Below, piece after piece: positions 1 to 6,961 of a stretch of 64,000 bases of DNA. Source of the stretch: Caulobacter flavus. Its GTDB lineage: Bacteria; Pseudomonadota; Alphaproteobacteria; Caulobacterales; Caulobacteraceae. The stretch is taken from NCBI RefSeq assembly GCF_003722335.1, contig NZ_CP026100.1:2578001-2642000 (forward strand), read 5' to 3'. Every line of letters begins with the position of its first letter. Within the stretch, counting starts at the first letter, position 1. The notes under the pieces are model-generated. The model ran no database searches and was not told the origin of the DNA. It worked only from the letters and a program-made list of their open reading frames with translations. Both the position numbers and the translations under genes were made by a program.

Positions 1-126
1 AAGAACCTGACCCAGGAAGCCTATCCGATCCTGGGCGCCAACGCCTCGCCGTCGAACAGCGGCTATCCGGCCGTCTACGACGTGCTGGGCCGCGTGTTCT
101 TCCTGAACGCGCGCCTGCGCTACTGA
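1..126 (+). CDS. C-terminal end of a TonB-dependent receptor (partial)
   Basis: The window opens inside a reading frame in frame 1 that ends at a TGA at 124-126, giving 41 residues ending ...VYDVLGRVFFLNARLRY. A final strand of alternating residues ending in an aromatic residue preceded by Arg is typical of the last beta strand of TonB-dependent outer-membrane receptors, and VLGR.F...AR is a common ending in Caulobacter receptors. The neighbouring secreted pectate lyase would fit a receptor for pectin oligomers, but that is inference. The start and the plug domain lie outside the window. Confidence 0.6.
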   Translation, partial: KNLTQEAYPILGANASPSNSGYPAVYDVLGRVFFLNARLRY

Positions 127-173
127 TCCGGACGGCGCGCTCCGCAAGGGGCGCGCCGGACCCTGGTCCAAGG

Positions 174-204
174 AAAGCCGGCGGCCTCGCGGTCGCCGGC
201 TTTT
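174..204 (+). terminator. Rho-independent terminator after the TonB receptor
   Basis: The stem AAAGCCGGCG (174-183) pairs with the GCCGGCTTTT end (to 204) around a short GC loop and is followed by T residues. It lies between the receptor stop (126) and the convergent pectate lyase stop (218). Because it has A's on one side and T's on the other, it can serve both strands. Confidence 0.7.
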
Positions 205-217
205 CGCGCTTTAGGCC

Positions 218-1606
218 CTAGCCGCGCTTGCTGGCGGCGTCGGCGAGATAGAGCTCCAGATTGGTGTAGCCCGAACCGTCCCTGGCCGGGGCCGCGCCGT
301 CGGCGGCGGACTTGGGGTCAAGGCCGTGGGCCTTTTCCCACGCGTCGGGCATGCCGTCGCCGTCGCTGTCCTTCGCGGGCTTGCCGGCGGGGAGGGCGGG
401 CCAGCCGCCGACATCCTTCTGGCTGTTGATCACCGCCCCGGTGCGGTCGCGCACGCCGGCGACGACGCGGGCGTCGACGCTGTCGCGGAACACCGAGGCG
501 CCGGCCGTGGCCAGCACGCGCTCGTAGGCCTTGTCGGCCGGTTCGGCCGCCACCGGCGCCACGTCGATCGGCGCGGCTTGCCGGTAGCCGGCCGGCTCGG
601 GGATGGTGAAGGTCACCAGGCTCCACGGATCGGCGGGAACCGCGCCGCCCATGCTGTTGCCGGCGAAATAGGCCCGCGCCAGGCTGTTGCTCTCCTGGAA
701 GGCCACCGGCTTGCCGCTCTGCGGACCCATGACGTAGGCGTTGTCGACGAAGTTGTAGGCGACCATCGCCGCCTTGTCGGCGTCGTAGCCGGCGTAGCCC
801 TTGCCCCAGTTGTAGAAGACGTTGGAGCGGAACTCGAAGAGGGCCCCGACAGGATCCTTGTCGACGCCGTCGTAGTTGCCGGGACGCGGCATGCGGGCCA
901 TGTGGTTGGCCCACAGATTGTGGTGGAAGCTGGCCCTCGAGCCCTTGCCGCCCCGGATCAGGCTGCCGTAGCCATGGTCGCCCTTGGCGTGCAGCGAGCG
1001 GGCCATGGACTCGGCGATGATCGACCACTGGACCGTCAGGTCGAAGAAGCCCTGGCCTTCCTCGCCGTAGCGGGCCGAGGCCGACAGGGTCTCGTCCACC
1101 GACCAGCTGGCCGAGACGTGGTCGAGGATGATCCGGCGGCCGTTGTTGATCCAGATCGCGTCGCTCTCGGTCTTGCTCTCGTCGCCCAGCCGCGAGCGGA
1201 TGAAGCGGATGATCACGTCGTCGGCCGAGACCACAAGGGTGTGGTCGCGCAGGGTGACGCCGCCGCCGGGCGCGGTTTGGCCGGCGATGGTGATGCGCGG
1301 CTCGCTGATCTTCAGGTCGGACTTCAGCTGGATCGTGCCGGCGACCTCGAAGACGACGGTGCGCGGGCCCTTGGCCTCGACGGCGGCGCGCAGCGAGCCG
1401 GGACCGGAGTCGTCTAGGTTGGTGACCTTGATCACGGCCCCGCCGCGGCCCCCCTGCGAGAACCGGCCCGCGCCCTCGGCGCCGGGAAAGGCCAGGGTCT
1501 TGGCGGCCATCTGGGCGGCCATCTGGGCGGCCGCCTGGCCGGCGAGGCCGAGCAGGGCGATGGCGGCGGCGCCGGCCAGCAGGCGGCGCGGACGAAGGCG
1601 GATCAT
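218..1606 (-). CDS. Secreted pectate lyase, polysaccharide lyase family 1-like
   Basis: The product has 462 residues. Residues 1-28 form a Sec signal peptide (RLRPRR, a hydrophobic core, then AQAAAQ). The AFPGAEGAGRFSQGGRGG block near residues 39-56, followed by VTNLDDSGPGSLRAAV, is the hallmark N-terminus of bacterial PL1-type pectate lyases with a parallel beta helix. Conserved internal blocks include HVSASWSVDE and SFHHNLWANHMARMPR, the latter carrying a candidate catalytic Arg. The C-terminus (DSDGDGMPDAWEKAHGLDP) is an Asp-rich calcium-binding repeat often attached to these enzymes. The expected role is cleavage of polygalacturonate by beta-elimination in the periplasm or outside the cell. 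The signal-peptide end is a tandem AAQM repeat caused by a 12-bp DNA repeat (about 1504-1535). Family assignment is firm; exact substrate is not. Confidence 0.88.
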   Translation of the reverse strand: MIRLRPRRLLAGAAAIALLGLAGQAAAQMAAQMAAKTLAFPGAEGAGRFSQGGRGGAVIKVTNLDDSGPGSLRAAVEAKGPRTVVFEVAGTIQLKSDLKISEPRITIAGQTAPGGGVTLRDHTLVVSADDVIIRFIRSRLGDESKTESDAIWINNGRRIILDHVSASWSVDETLSASARYGEEGQGFFDLTVQWSIIAESMARSLHAKGDHGYGSLIRGGKGSRASFHHNLWANHMARMPRPGNYDGVDKDPVGALFEFRSNVFYNWGKGYAGYDADKAAMVAYNFVDNAYVMGPQSGKPVAFQESNSLARAYFAGNSMGGAVPADPWSLVTFTIPEPAGYRQAAPIDVAPVAAEPADKAYERVLATAGASVFRDSVDARVVAGVRDRTGAVINSQKDVGGWPALPAGKPAKDSDGDGMPDAWEKAHGLDPKSAADGAAPARDGSGYTNLELYLADAASKRG

Positions 1607-1923
1607 GACGCGGTTCTCCCCGAGGCCGGCGAGCGTCGTGCGCGCATCGTCCGGATGGCGCGAGCCTGCCCGCGGGATCGAGAAATGTCCACCGGTGTCA
1701 TTTCCGCCGGCGCGTCGAAATCGTGTGACGGTAACCTTACGGTCGCCATTGGTCTGCCGAGTGCATGATCAATTCGTGCTCGATATCCAGGCGAAATGGT
1801 GTGCTGCGTTGCGGCGAAACCCCGGCAGGCGAAGTTTTCTTTCGAAAGCGGGCGGTCGAACCTGACGCTGGTGTCAACCTTGCCGGATCGCCGTCGATTC
1901 GCGTCCCGGGGGGGAAGCACGCC
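1607..1923. other. Divergent intergenic region, pectate lyase / MCP-like gene
   Basis: This 317-bp gap lies between the divergent start codons of the pectate lyase and the MCP/Cache gene, so it should carry promoters for both. A lower-G+C stretch at about 1735-1850 is the likely promoter zone. I see no convincing -35/-10 pair, no RNA gene and no repeat. The short frames here read like noise. Confidence 0.4.
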
Positions 1924-3030
1924 ATGTCCGCAGAAGAAGCCAGTCTCCGCCCGGAGCGTATCCTCGACCTGTCCGAGCGCCTGAGCGTGGTGGCGGGCCA
2001 GAAGATCGGCGAGATCTCCACCGTCAACCGCGCGGCCAAGATGCTGGCCATCAACGCCTTGATCGTCGCCGCCCGCGCGGGCGAGGCGGGCAAGGGTTTC
2101 GCGATCGTCGCCGAGGAGTTCAAGAAGATCTCCACCCAGATCGACGAGGTGGCCGGCGCCCTGGAAAGCCAGGTGCGCGCCGACCTCGACGAGTTGACGG
2201 CCATCGGCGGGGCGATCCTGTCGCACCTGCGCGGCCAGCGGCTGGCGGACCTCGCCCTGAACGCCATCGAGATCATCGACCGCAATCTCTACGAGCGCAC
2301 CTGCGACGTGCGCTGGTGGGCGACCGACAGCGCTGTTGTGGACTGCGCCATGGCGCCGTCGCGCGAGGCGGCCGACTACGCCAGCCAGCGCCTGAAGGTG
2401 ATCCTCGACGCCTACACCGTCTATCTGGACCTGTGGATCTGCGACGCGGCCGGACGGGTGATCGCCAGCGGCCGGCCCGACAAGTACCGCGGCGTGCAGG
2501 GCGCCTCGGTGGCCAACGCCAGCTGGTTCCAGGAGGCGCTGCGCACCAAGACCGGCGACGATTTCGCCGTGGCCGACATCGCTCGCCAGCGGCTGCTCGA
2601 CGAGGCGCCGGTGGCCACCTACGCCACGGCCATCCGCGAGGGCGGCCAGTCCAGGGGCAAGGTGATCGGCGTGCTGGGCGTTCACTTCGACTGGCGCCCG
2701 CAGGCCCAGGCCATCGTCGACGGCGTGCGCATGACCGACGAGGAAAAGAGCCGCTCGCGCGTGCTGCTGCTCGACCAGAACCATCGGGTGCTGGCGGCCT
2801 CGGACGGGCAGGGCGTGCTGACCGACAGCTTCAAGCTGGACACCTCGCATGGAACGATGGGCAGCTACGCGCAGGGCGACCGCACTATCGGCTACGCCCT
2901 GACCCCCGGCTACGAGACCTACAAGGGCCTGGGCTGGTACGGCTGCCTGGTGCAGCGCCAGGCGGTCGACACCCCGCTGCCGGCGGCCGTCGAGCGCAAG
3001 GCGGACAACGTGCTGCGGCTGAAGGCCTAA
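1924..3030 (+). CDS. Soluble chemoreceptor-like protein with an N-terminal MCP tip and a C-terminal Cache domain
   Basis: The product has 368 residues from ATG 1924; the frame is open upstream, but this is the first ATG that gives a clean N-terminus. Residues 38-70 (KMLAINALIVAARAGEAGKGFAIVAEEFKKIS) match the signalling hairpin tip of methyl-accepting chemotaxis proteins. The usual Ala-Ile-Glu-Ala-Ala-Arg is replaced by Leu-Ile-Val-Ala-Ala-Arg. Residues from about 150 to 340 look like a double Cache sensor domain (YLDLWICDAAGRVIASG, then ASWFQEAL). No transmembrane helix or signal peptide is visible, so both parts should be cytoplasmic. The order (signalling tip first, sensor last) and the very short signalling segment are unlike standard MCPs. 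Whether it couples to CheA/CheW is unknown. No chemotaxis genes are adjacent. Confidence 0.65.
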   Translation: MSAEEASLRPERILDLSERLSVVAGQKIGEISTVNRAAKMLAINALIVAARAGEAGKGFAIVAEEFKKISTQIDEVAGALESQVRADLDELTAIGGAILSHLRGQRLADLALNAIEIIDRNLYERTCDVRWWATDSAVVDCAMAPSREAADYASQRLKVILDAYTVYLDLWICDAAGRVIASGRPDKYRGVQGASVANASWFQEALRTKTGDDFAVADIARQRLLDEAPVATYATAIREGGQSRGKVIGVLGVHFDWRPQAQAIVDGVRMTDEEKSRSRVLLLDQNHRVLAASDGQGVLTDSFKLDTSHGTMGSYAQGDRTIGYALTPGYETYKGLGWYGCLVQRQAVDTPLPAAVERKADNVLRLKA

Positions 3031-3040
3031 GACCGAGGAA

Positions 3041-3285
3041 CCTCCCCCCGTGGGGGAGGCGATCGCGCAGCGATCGGTGGGGGAGTTGGTGATGACTTTT
3101 CGGCGCTTCGGAAGCTGAAAACGTCCCCCCTCCGGCCCTCCGGGCCACCTCCCCCAGAGGGGGATCGTTGCATAATGGGGTAAAACAAGAACGACTTTCC
3201 CCTTTTGATTCCGAACTGTTCTCGAACGGATTCTGGTCTGTTCTTCGACGTTCCGAATTTCGCAACAGTCCCCCAGAGGGGGAGG
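3041..3285. repeat. Family B palindromic repeat, interrupted by a small mobile element
   Basis: The repeat starts with a CCTCCCC/GGGGAGG palindrome at 3041-3059, followed by GATCGCGCAGCGATCGGTGG, then GCTGAAAACG, a CCGGCCCTCCGGGCC palindrome and a final CCTCCCCC/GGGGGAGG palindrome. The last palindrome is split by the 104-bp insert at 3165-3268. The same block order is found at 43846-43972. It fills the gap between two convergent genes and may also act as a terminator. Confidence 0.8.
3165..3268. mobile_element. 104-bp non-autonomous element (MITE-like), copy 1
   Basis: The core 3167-3266 is identical over all 100 bases to 14556-14655, in the same orientation. It begins GTTGCATAAT and ends ATTTCGCAAC, so its ends are short imperfect inverted repeats. 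G+C is about 45%, against roughly 65-70% around it. It is flanked by an exact 15-bp direct repeat, TCCCCCAGAGGGGGA, at 3150-3164 and 3269-3283. Removing the element and one flank restores a normal family B palindrome. It has no coding capacity, so a transposase or recombinase acting in trans would be needed. Confidence 0.75.
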
Positions 3286-3322
3286 ATCTTTGGGTTCGCC
3301 TTCTCGGGGTCTCGGCTGGTTT

Positions 3323-4642
3323 TCACTCCACCGCCGCCAGCACCGTCCTGATCGTTTCCACCACTTGGTCGATCTGGCCCTGTTCGATGATCAGCGGCGG
3401 CGACAGGGCGATGATGTCGCCGGTGACGCGGATCAGTAGGCCCCGGTCGAAGGCGGCCTCGAAGGCTTCCATGGCGCGGGCGGTGGGGGCGCCGGGGCGA
3501 GGGGAGAGTTCGATGCCCGCGATCAGGCCGAAATCGCGGATGTCGATCACGTGGCGGGCGTCGCGCAGGGAGTGCACGGCCGCGCGCCAGTAGGGCTCCA
3601 GCGCCAGGGCGCGGTCGAACAGGCCCTCGCCCTGATAGATCTCCAGCGTCGCAAGGCCCGCCGCGCAGGCCAGCGGATGGCCCGAATAGGTGTAGCCGTG
3701 AAAGAGTTCGATCGGCGCGTCGGCGCCGTCGAGCATGGTCTCGTAGATCGCCGTGCTGGCGGCCACCGCGCCGGCCGGCACGGCGGCGTTGGTCAGGCCC
3801 TTGGCCATGCACAAAAGGTCGGGCGTCACCCCGAAGCGGTCGGCGGCGAAGGGCGCGCCGACGCGGCCGAAGCCGGTGATCACCTCGTCGAAGATGAGAA
3901 GAATATCGTGCCTGTCGCAGATCGCCCGCAGCTTCTGCAGGTAGCCCTCGGGCGGCACGAGCACGCCGGTGGAGCCGGCGACGGGCTCGACGATGACGGC
4001 GGCGATGTTGGAGGCGTCGTGCAGGGCGACGATGCGCTCGAGGTCGTCGGCCAGATGGGCGCCGTGCACGGGCAGGCCCTGGCTGAACAGATTTTCGGCA
4101 ATGCCGTGGGTGTGGGGCAGGTGATCGACGCCAGTGAGCAGGCTGCCGAAGTACATCCGGTTCTTGGGGATGCCGCCCACCGAGATCCCGCCGAAGCCGA
4201 CGCCGTGATAGCCGCGCTCGCGGCCGATCAGCCGGGTCTTGGTCCCCTTGCCGCGGGCGCGGTGATAGGCGAGCGCGATCTTCAGCGCGGTGTCGACCGA
4301 CTCCGAGCCGCTGTTGGTGAAGAAGATCCGGTCGAGGCCCTTGGGCGTCACCTGGACCAGGCGCGAGGCGAACGAGAAAGCCAAGGGGTGGCCAAGGTTG
4401 AAGCTGGGCGCGTAGTCCATCTCGCCGGCCTGCTTGCGGATGGCCTGCGTGATCGCTTCGCGCCCGTGGCCGGCGTTGACGCACCACAGGCCCGAGGTGG
4501 CGTCGAGGATCTGGCGGCCGTCGGGCGTGGCGTAGTGCATGCCCTTGGCGGCGGCGAGCAGGCGCGGATTGGCCTTGAACCGCCGGTTGGGTGTGAACGG
4601 CATCCAGTAGGCGTCGAGGTCGTTGGCGCCGAAGTCGGGCAT
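3323..4642 (-). CDS. Class-III omega-amino acid:pyruvate aminotransferase
   Basis: The product has 439 residues, taking ATG 4642, which has GGAGGAC just upstream; an ATG 39 bases further out has no such site. It is a fold-type I PLP enzyme of the beta-alanine/omega-amino acid:pyruvate transaminase group. Features are WMPFTPNR near the N-terminus, FFTNSGSESVDTALK, the RERGYHGVGFGG block, the Asp-containing IFDEVITGFGR, and the PLP lysine at about residue 281 in MAKGLTNAAVPAGA. Such enzymes move the terminal amino group of omega-amino acids or diamines to pyruvate. It is divergent from the GntR regulator, with a candidate operator between them, so it probably belongs to the same polyamine regulon. 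Exact amino donor is unknown. Confidence 0.85.
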   Translation of the reverse strand: MPDFGANDLDAYWMPFTPNRRFKANPRLLAAAKGMHYATPDGRQILDATSGLWCVNAGHGREAITQAIRKQAGEMDYAPSFNLGHPLAFSFASRLVQVTPKGLDRIFFTNSGSESVDTALKIALAYHRARGKGTKTRLIGRERGYHGVGFGGISVGGIPKNRMYFGSLLTGVDHLPHTHGIAENLFSQGLPVHGAHLADDLERIVALHDASNIAAVIVEPVAGSTGVLVPPEGYLQKLRAICDRHDILLIFDEVITGFGRVGAPFAADRFGVTPDLLCMAKGLTNAAVPAGAVAASTAIYETMLDGADAPIELFHGYTYSGHPLACAAGLATLEIYQGEGLFDRALALEPYWRAAVHSLRDARHVIDIRDFGLIAGIELSPRPGAPTARAMEAFEAAFDRGLLIRVTGDIIALSPPLIIEQGQIDQVVETIRTVLAAVE

Positions 4643-4668
4643 GTGGAGAGTCCTCCGCGAGACCTTGC

Positions 4669-4682
4669 ATTGTGATCGCAAT
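4669..4682. promoter_or_regulatory. Candidate GntR operator, ATTGTGATCGCAAT
   Basis: A 14-bp near-perfect dyad (12 of 14 positions symmetric) lies in the gap between the divergent aminotransferase and GntR genes. Its core TGTGATCGCA matches, with one change, the core TGTGATCACA of the perfect palindrome at 5434-5451. It is placed to control both divergent promoters. Binding by the adjacent GntR protein is inference. Confidence 0.55.
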
Positions 4683-4730
4683 TATCGGCTAGCTGGCAAC
4701 CCCTGGATTGAGCCGGAGCGAGGAGGGGGC

Positions 4731-5456
4731 ATGGCCGAGCCGAAACCGCGTCGTCCCCTGGCCGATTCCACGGCGGTGCACGACCAGGTCTACGACGCCA
4801 TTCGCAAGGCCCTGATCACCGGCAAGATCGCGCCGGGCGTGGGCGTGTCCCTGCGCAGCCTGGCGGCCGAACTGGGGGTTTCGCCGATGCCGGTGCGCGA
4901 CGCGGTGCGCCGCCTTGCGGCCGAGCGGGCCCTGGCCATCAACCCGGCCAACAAGCGCCTGTCGGTGCCTTCGCTGAGCGCCGAACGGCTGGAGCAGCTG
5001 GAGCTGGCGCGCCAGTGGATCGAGCCGGAACTGGCCGCCCGGGCGGCCCCTCGGGCCGACGAGGCCTTGGTGCGCAAGCTGAAGCTTATCGATCAGGACC
5101 TGGAAGAGGCCCTGCGCGTCGGCGACGTCGACCGCTACATGGTGGCCAACCACGCCTTCCATTTCGCCATCTACGAGCGGGCCGGCGCCGAGGTGCTGCT
5201 GGCCATGGCCGGCGGGCTGTGGCTGCAGATCGGACCGTTCATGCGGGTGGTGTTCGGCCGGGTCGGCACCGGCAGCCTGCCGGCCGACCGTCACGCCCAG
5301 GCCATGGACGCCCTGAAGGCCAGGGACGCCGAGGGCGCCCGCCGGGCCATCGCCGCTGACCTGTCCGAAGGCATGGACAAGATGCGCGCCGCGGTCGAGG
5401 CCGGCGCCGGCTTGACAGCTGCTCCGGCGGGGCAAACTGTGATCACAGTTTCATGA
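4731..5456 (+). CDS. GntR-family transcriptional regulator, FCD (FadR/VanR-like) subgroup
   Basis: The product has 241 residues from ATG 4731, preceded by AGGAGGGGGC. Residues about 17-80 form the winged helix (YDAIRKALITGKIAPG, then LAAELGVSPMPVRDAVRRLAAE). Residues 85-215 form an all-helical FCD ligand domain with candidate metal-site residues in NHAFHFAIY and RHAQAMDAL. Its last codons overlap the start of the next gene (ATGA, 5453-5456), so it is translationally coupled to the puuC-like dehydrogenase. By position it is the likely regulator of the polyamine genes on both sides. Two related dyads, one upstream and one inside its own 3' end, are candidate binding sites. The effector is unknown; a polyamine or an intermediate would fit. 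Confidence 0.85.
   Translation: MAEPKPRRPLADSTAVHDQVYDAIRKALITGKIAPGVGVSLRSLAAELGVSPMPVRDAVRRLAAERALAINPANKRLSVPSLSAERLEQLELARQWIEPELAARAAPRADEALVRKLKLIDQDLEEALRVGDVDRYMVANHAFHFAIYERAGAEVLLAMAGGLWLQIGPFMRVVFGRVGTGSLPADRHAQAMDALKARDAEGARRAIAADLSEGMDKMRAAVEAGAGLTAAPAGQTVITVS
5434..5451. promoter_or_regulatory. Perfect 18-bp palindrome, candidate GntR operator
   Basis: AAACTGTGATCACAGTTT is a perfect palindrome at the very end of the GntR coding region, immediately before the aldehyde dehydrogenase start at 5453. The core TGTGATCACA recurs with one change at 4671-4680. This suggests a second operator that controls the downstream operon. Confidence 0.6.
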
Positions 5457-6955
5457 GGTCGGACGTGAGCATTCCCGCAGCCATCTCCGAACAGCTGAGC
5501 CGCCTGGTCCTTCCCGGTCGGGCGGTGATCGACGGCGCGCTGGTCGGCGCGGCCTCGGGCGGAACCTTCGACAATGTCGGGCCACGCGACGGGGCGGTGC
5601 TGAACACGGTGGCCGCCTGCGACGTCGCCGACGTCGATCGCGCCGTGGCCGCCGCCCGCGCCGCCTTCGAGGATGGCCGCTGGCGCGACCTGCATCCGCG
5701 CCAGAAGAAGAAGGTGCTGTTCCGGCTGGCCGAGCTGATGGAGCGCGACGCTGAGGAGCTGGCCCTGCTGGAGAGCCTGGACGTCGGCAAGCCGATCCGC
5801 GACGCCCGGGCCGTCGACATCCCGCTGGCGATCAACACCACCCGCTGGTACGCCGAGGCGCTGGACAAGGTCTATGGCGAGGTCGGCGCCTCGCCGGCCG
5901 ATCGCCTGAGTTTCGCCACCCACGAGCCGCTGGGCGTGATCGGGGCCATCGTGCCGTGGAACTTCCCGCTGCACATGGCGATGTGGAAGGTCGCGCCGGC
6001 CCTGGCCATGGGCAACTCGGTCGTCCTCAAGCCCGCCGAGCAGTCGCCGCTCACGGCGCTGAAGCTGGGCCAGCTGGCCCTCGAGGCCGGGCTCCCGGCG
6101 GGGGTGCTGAACGTCGTTCCGGGGTTCGGGGCGATCGCCGGCCAGGCGCTGGCGCGGTCGATGGACGTCGACATGATCGCCTTCACCGGCTCGGGCCCCA
6201 CCGGCCGGCGGCTGATGGAGTACGCGGCGCAGAGCAATCTCAAGCGGGTGTCGCTGGAACTGGGCGGCAAGTCGCCCCAGATCGTCTTCGCCGACTGCCC
6301 CGACCTGGACGCGGCCGCCCAGGCCGCCGCCTGGGGCGTGTTCTATAACCAAGGCGAGGTCTGCACGGCCGCCTCGCGTCTGCTAGTCGAGGCGTCGATC
6401 AAGGACGAGTTCCTGGAGAAGGTGGTCGCGGTCGCACGCACCATCCAGGTCGGCGACCCGATGGATCCTGAGACTGGCTTTGGAGCCATGGTCAGCGAGC
6501 GGCAGATGCAGACCGCGCTGTCCTATATCGACAAGGCCCGTGAGGAGGGCGGCGCGCCGGTGCTGGGCGGGTCGCAGGTGCGGATCGAGACCGGCGGCTT
6601 CTACGTGGAGCCGACCATCTTCGACGGCGTGAAGCCTTCGCATCGCCTGGCCAAGGAAGAGGTGTTCGGTCCGGTGCTGGGCGTGATGACCTTCACCGGC
6701 GAGGACGAGGCCTTCGCCCTGGCCAACGACACCGTCTACGGCCTGGCCGCGGGACTGTGGACCAGCGACATCAACCGCGGCTTGAAAGGCGCGCGGAAGC
6801 TGAAGGCGGGGCTGGTCTGGGTCAACGGCTGGGACGCCTGCGACATCACCATGCCGTTCGGGGGCTTCAAGCAGTCGGGCTTCGGCCGTGACCGCAGCCT
6901 TCATGCGTTGCACAAGTACGCCGACCTGAAGTCGGTGTCCGTAACGCTGAGGTAG
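5453..6955 (+). CDS. puuC: Aldehyde dehydrogenase, gamma-glutamyl-gamma-aminobutyraldehyde dehydrogenase (PuuC-like)
   Basis: The product has 500 residues from ATG 5453; a GTG at 5465 with GAGGTCGGAC in front is a good alternative start. It is a full-length NAD(P)-dependent aldehyde dehydrogenase. Features are GAIVPWNFPLHMAMWK (cofactor binding), FTGSGPTGRRL, LELGGKSPQIVFAD with the general-base Glu, and the nucleophile Cys304 in NQGEVCTAAS. The C-terminal FGGFKQSGFGRD motif is present. In the Puu pathway this step oxidises gamma-glutamyl-gamma-aminobutyraldehyde to gamma-glutamyl-GABA. The assignment rests on context (puuA, puuB and puuD downstream) more than on unique residues. It starts inside the end of the GntR gene and is followed 6 bp later by gabD. 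Confidence 0.82.
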   Translation: MRSDVSIPAAISEQLSRLVLPGRAVIDGALVGAASGGTFDNVGPRDGAVLNTVAACDVADVDRAVAAARAAFEDGRWRDLHPRQKKKVLFRLAELMERDAEELALLESLDVGKPIRDARAVDIPLAINTTRWYAEALDKVYGEVGASPADRLSFATHEPLGVIGAIVPWNFPLHMAMWKVAPALAMGNSVVLKPAEQSPLTALKLGQLALEAGLPAGVLNVVPGFGAIAGQALARSMDVDMIAFTGSGPTGRRLMEYAAQSNLKRVSLELGGKSPQIVFADCPDLDAAAQAAAWGVFYNQGEVCTAASRLLVEASIKDEFLEKVVAVARTIQVGDPMDPETGFGAMVSERQMQTALSYIDKAREEGGAPVLGGSQVRIETGGFYVEPTIFDGVKPSHRLAKEEVFGPVLGVMTFTGEDEAFALANDTVYGLAAGLWTSDINRGLKGARKLKAGLVWVNGWDACDITMPFGGFKQSGFGRDRSLHALHKYADLKSVSVTLR

Positions 6956-6961
6956 CCCGCC

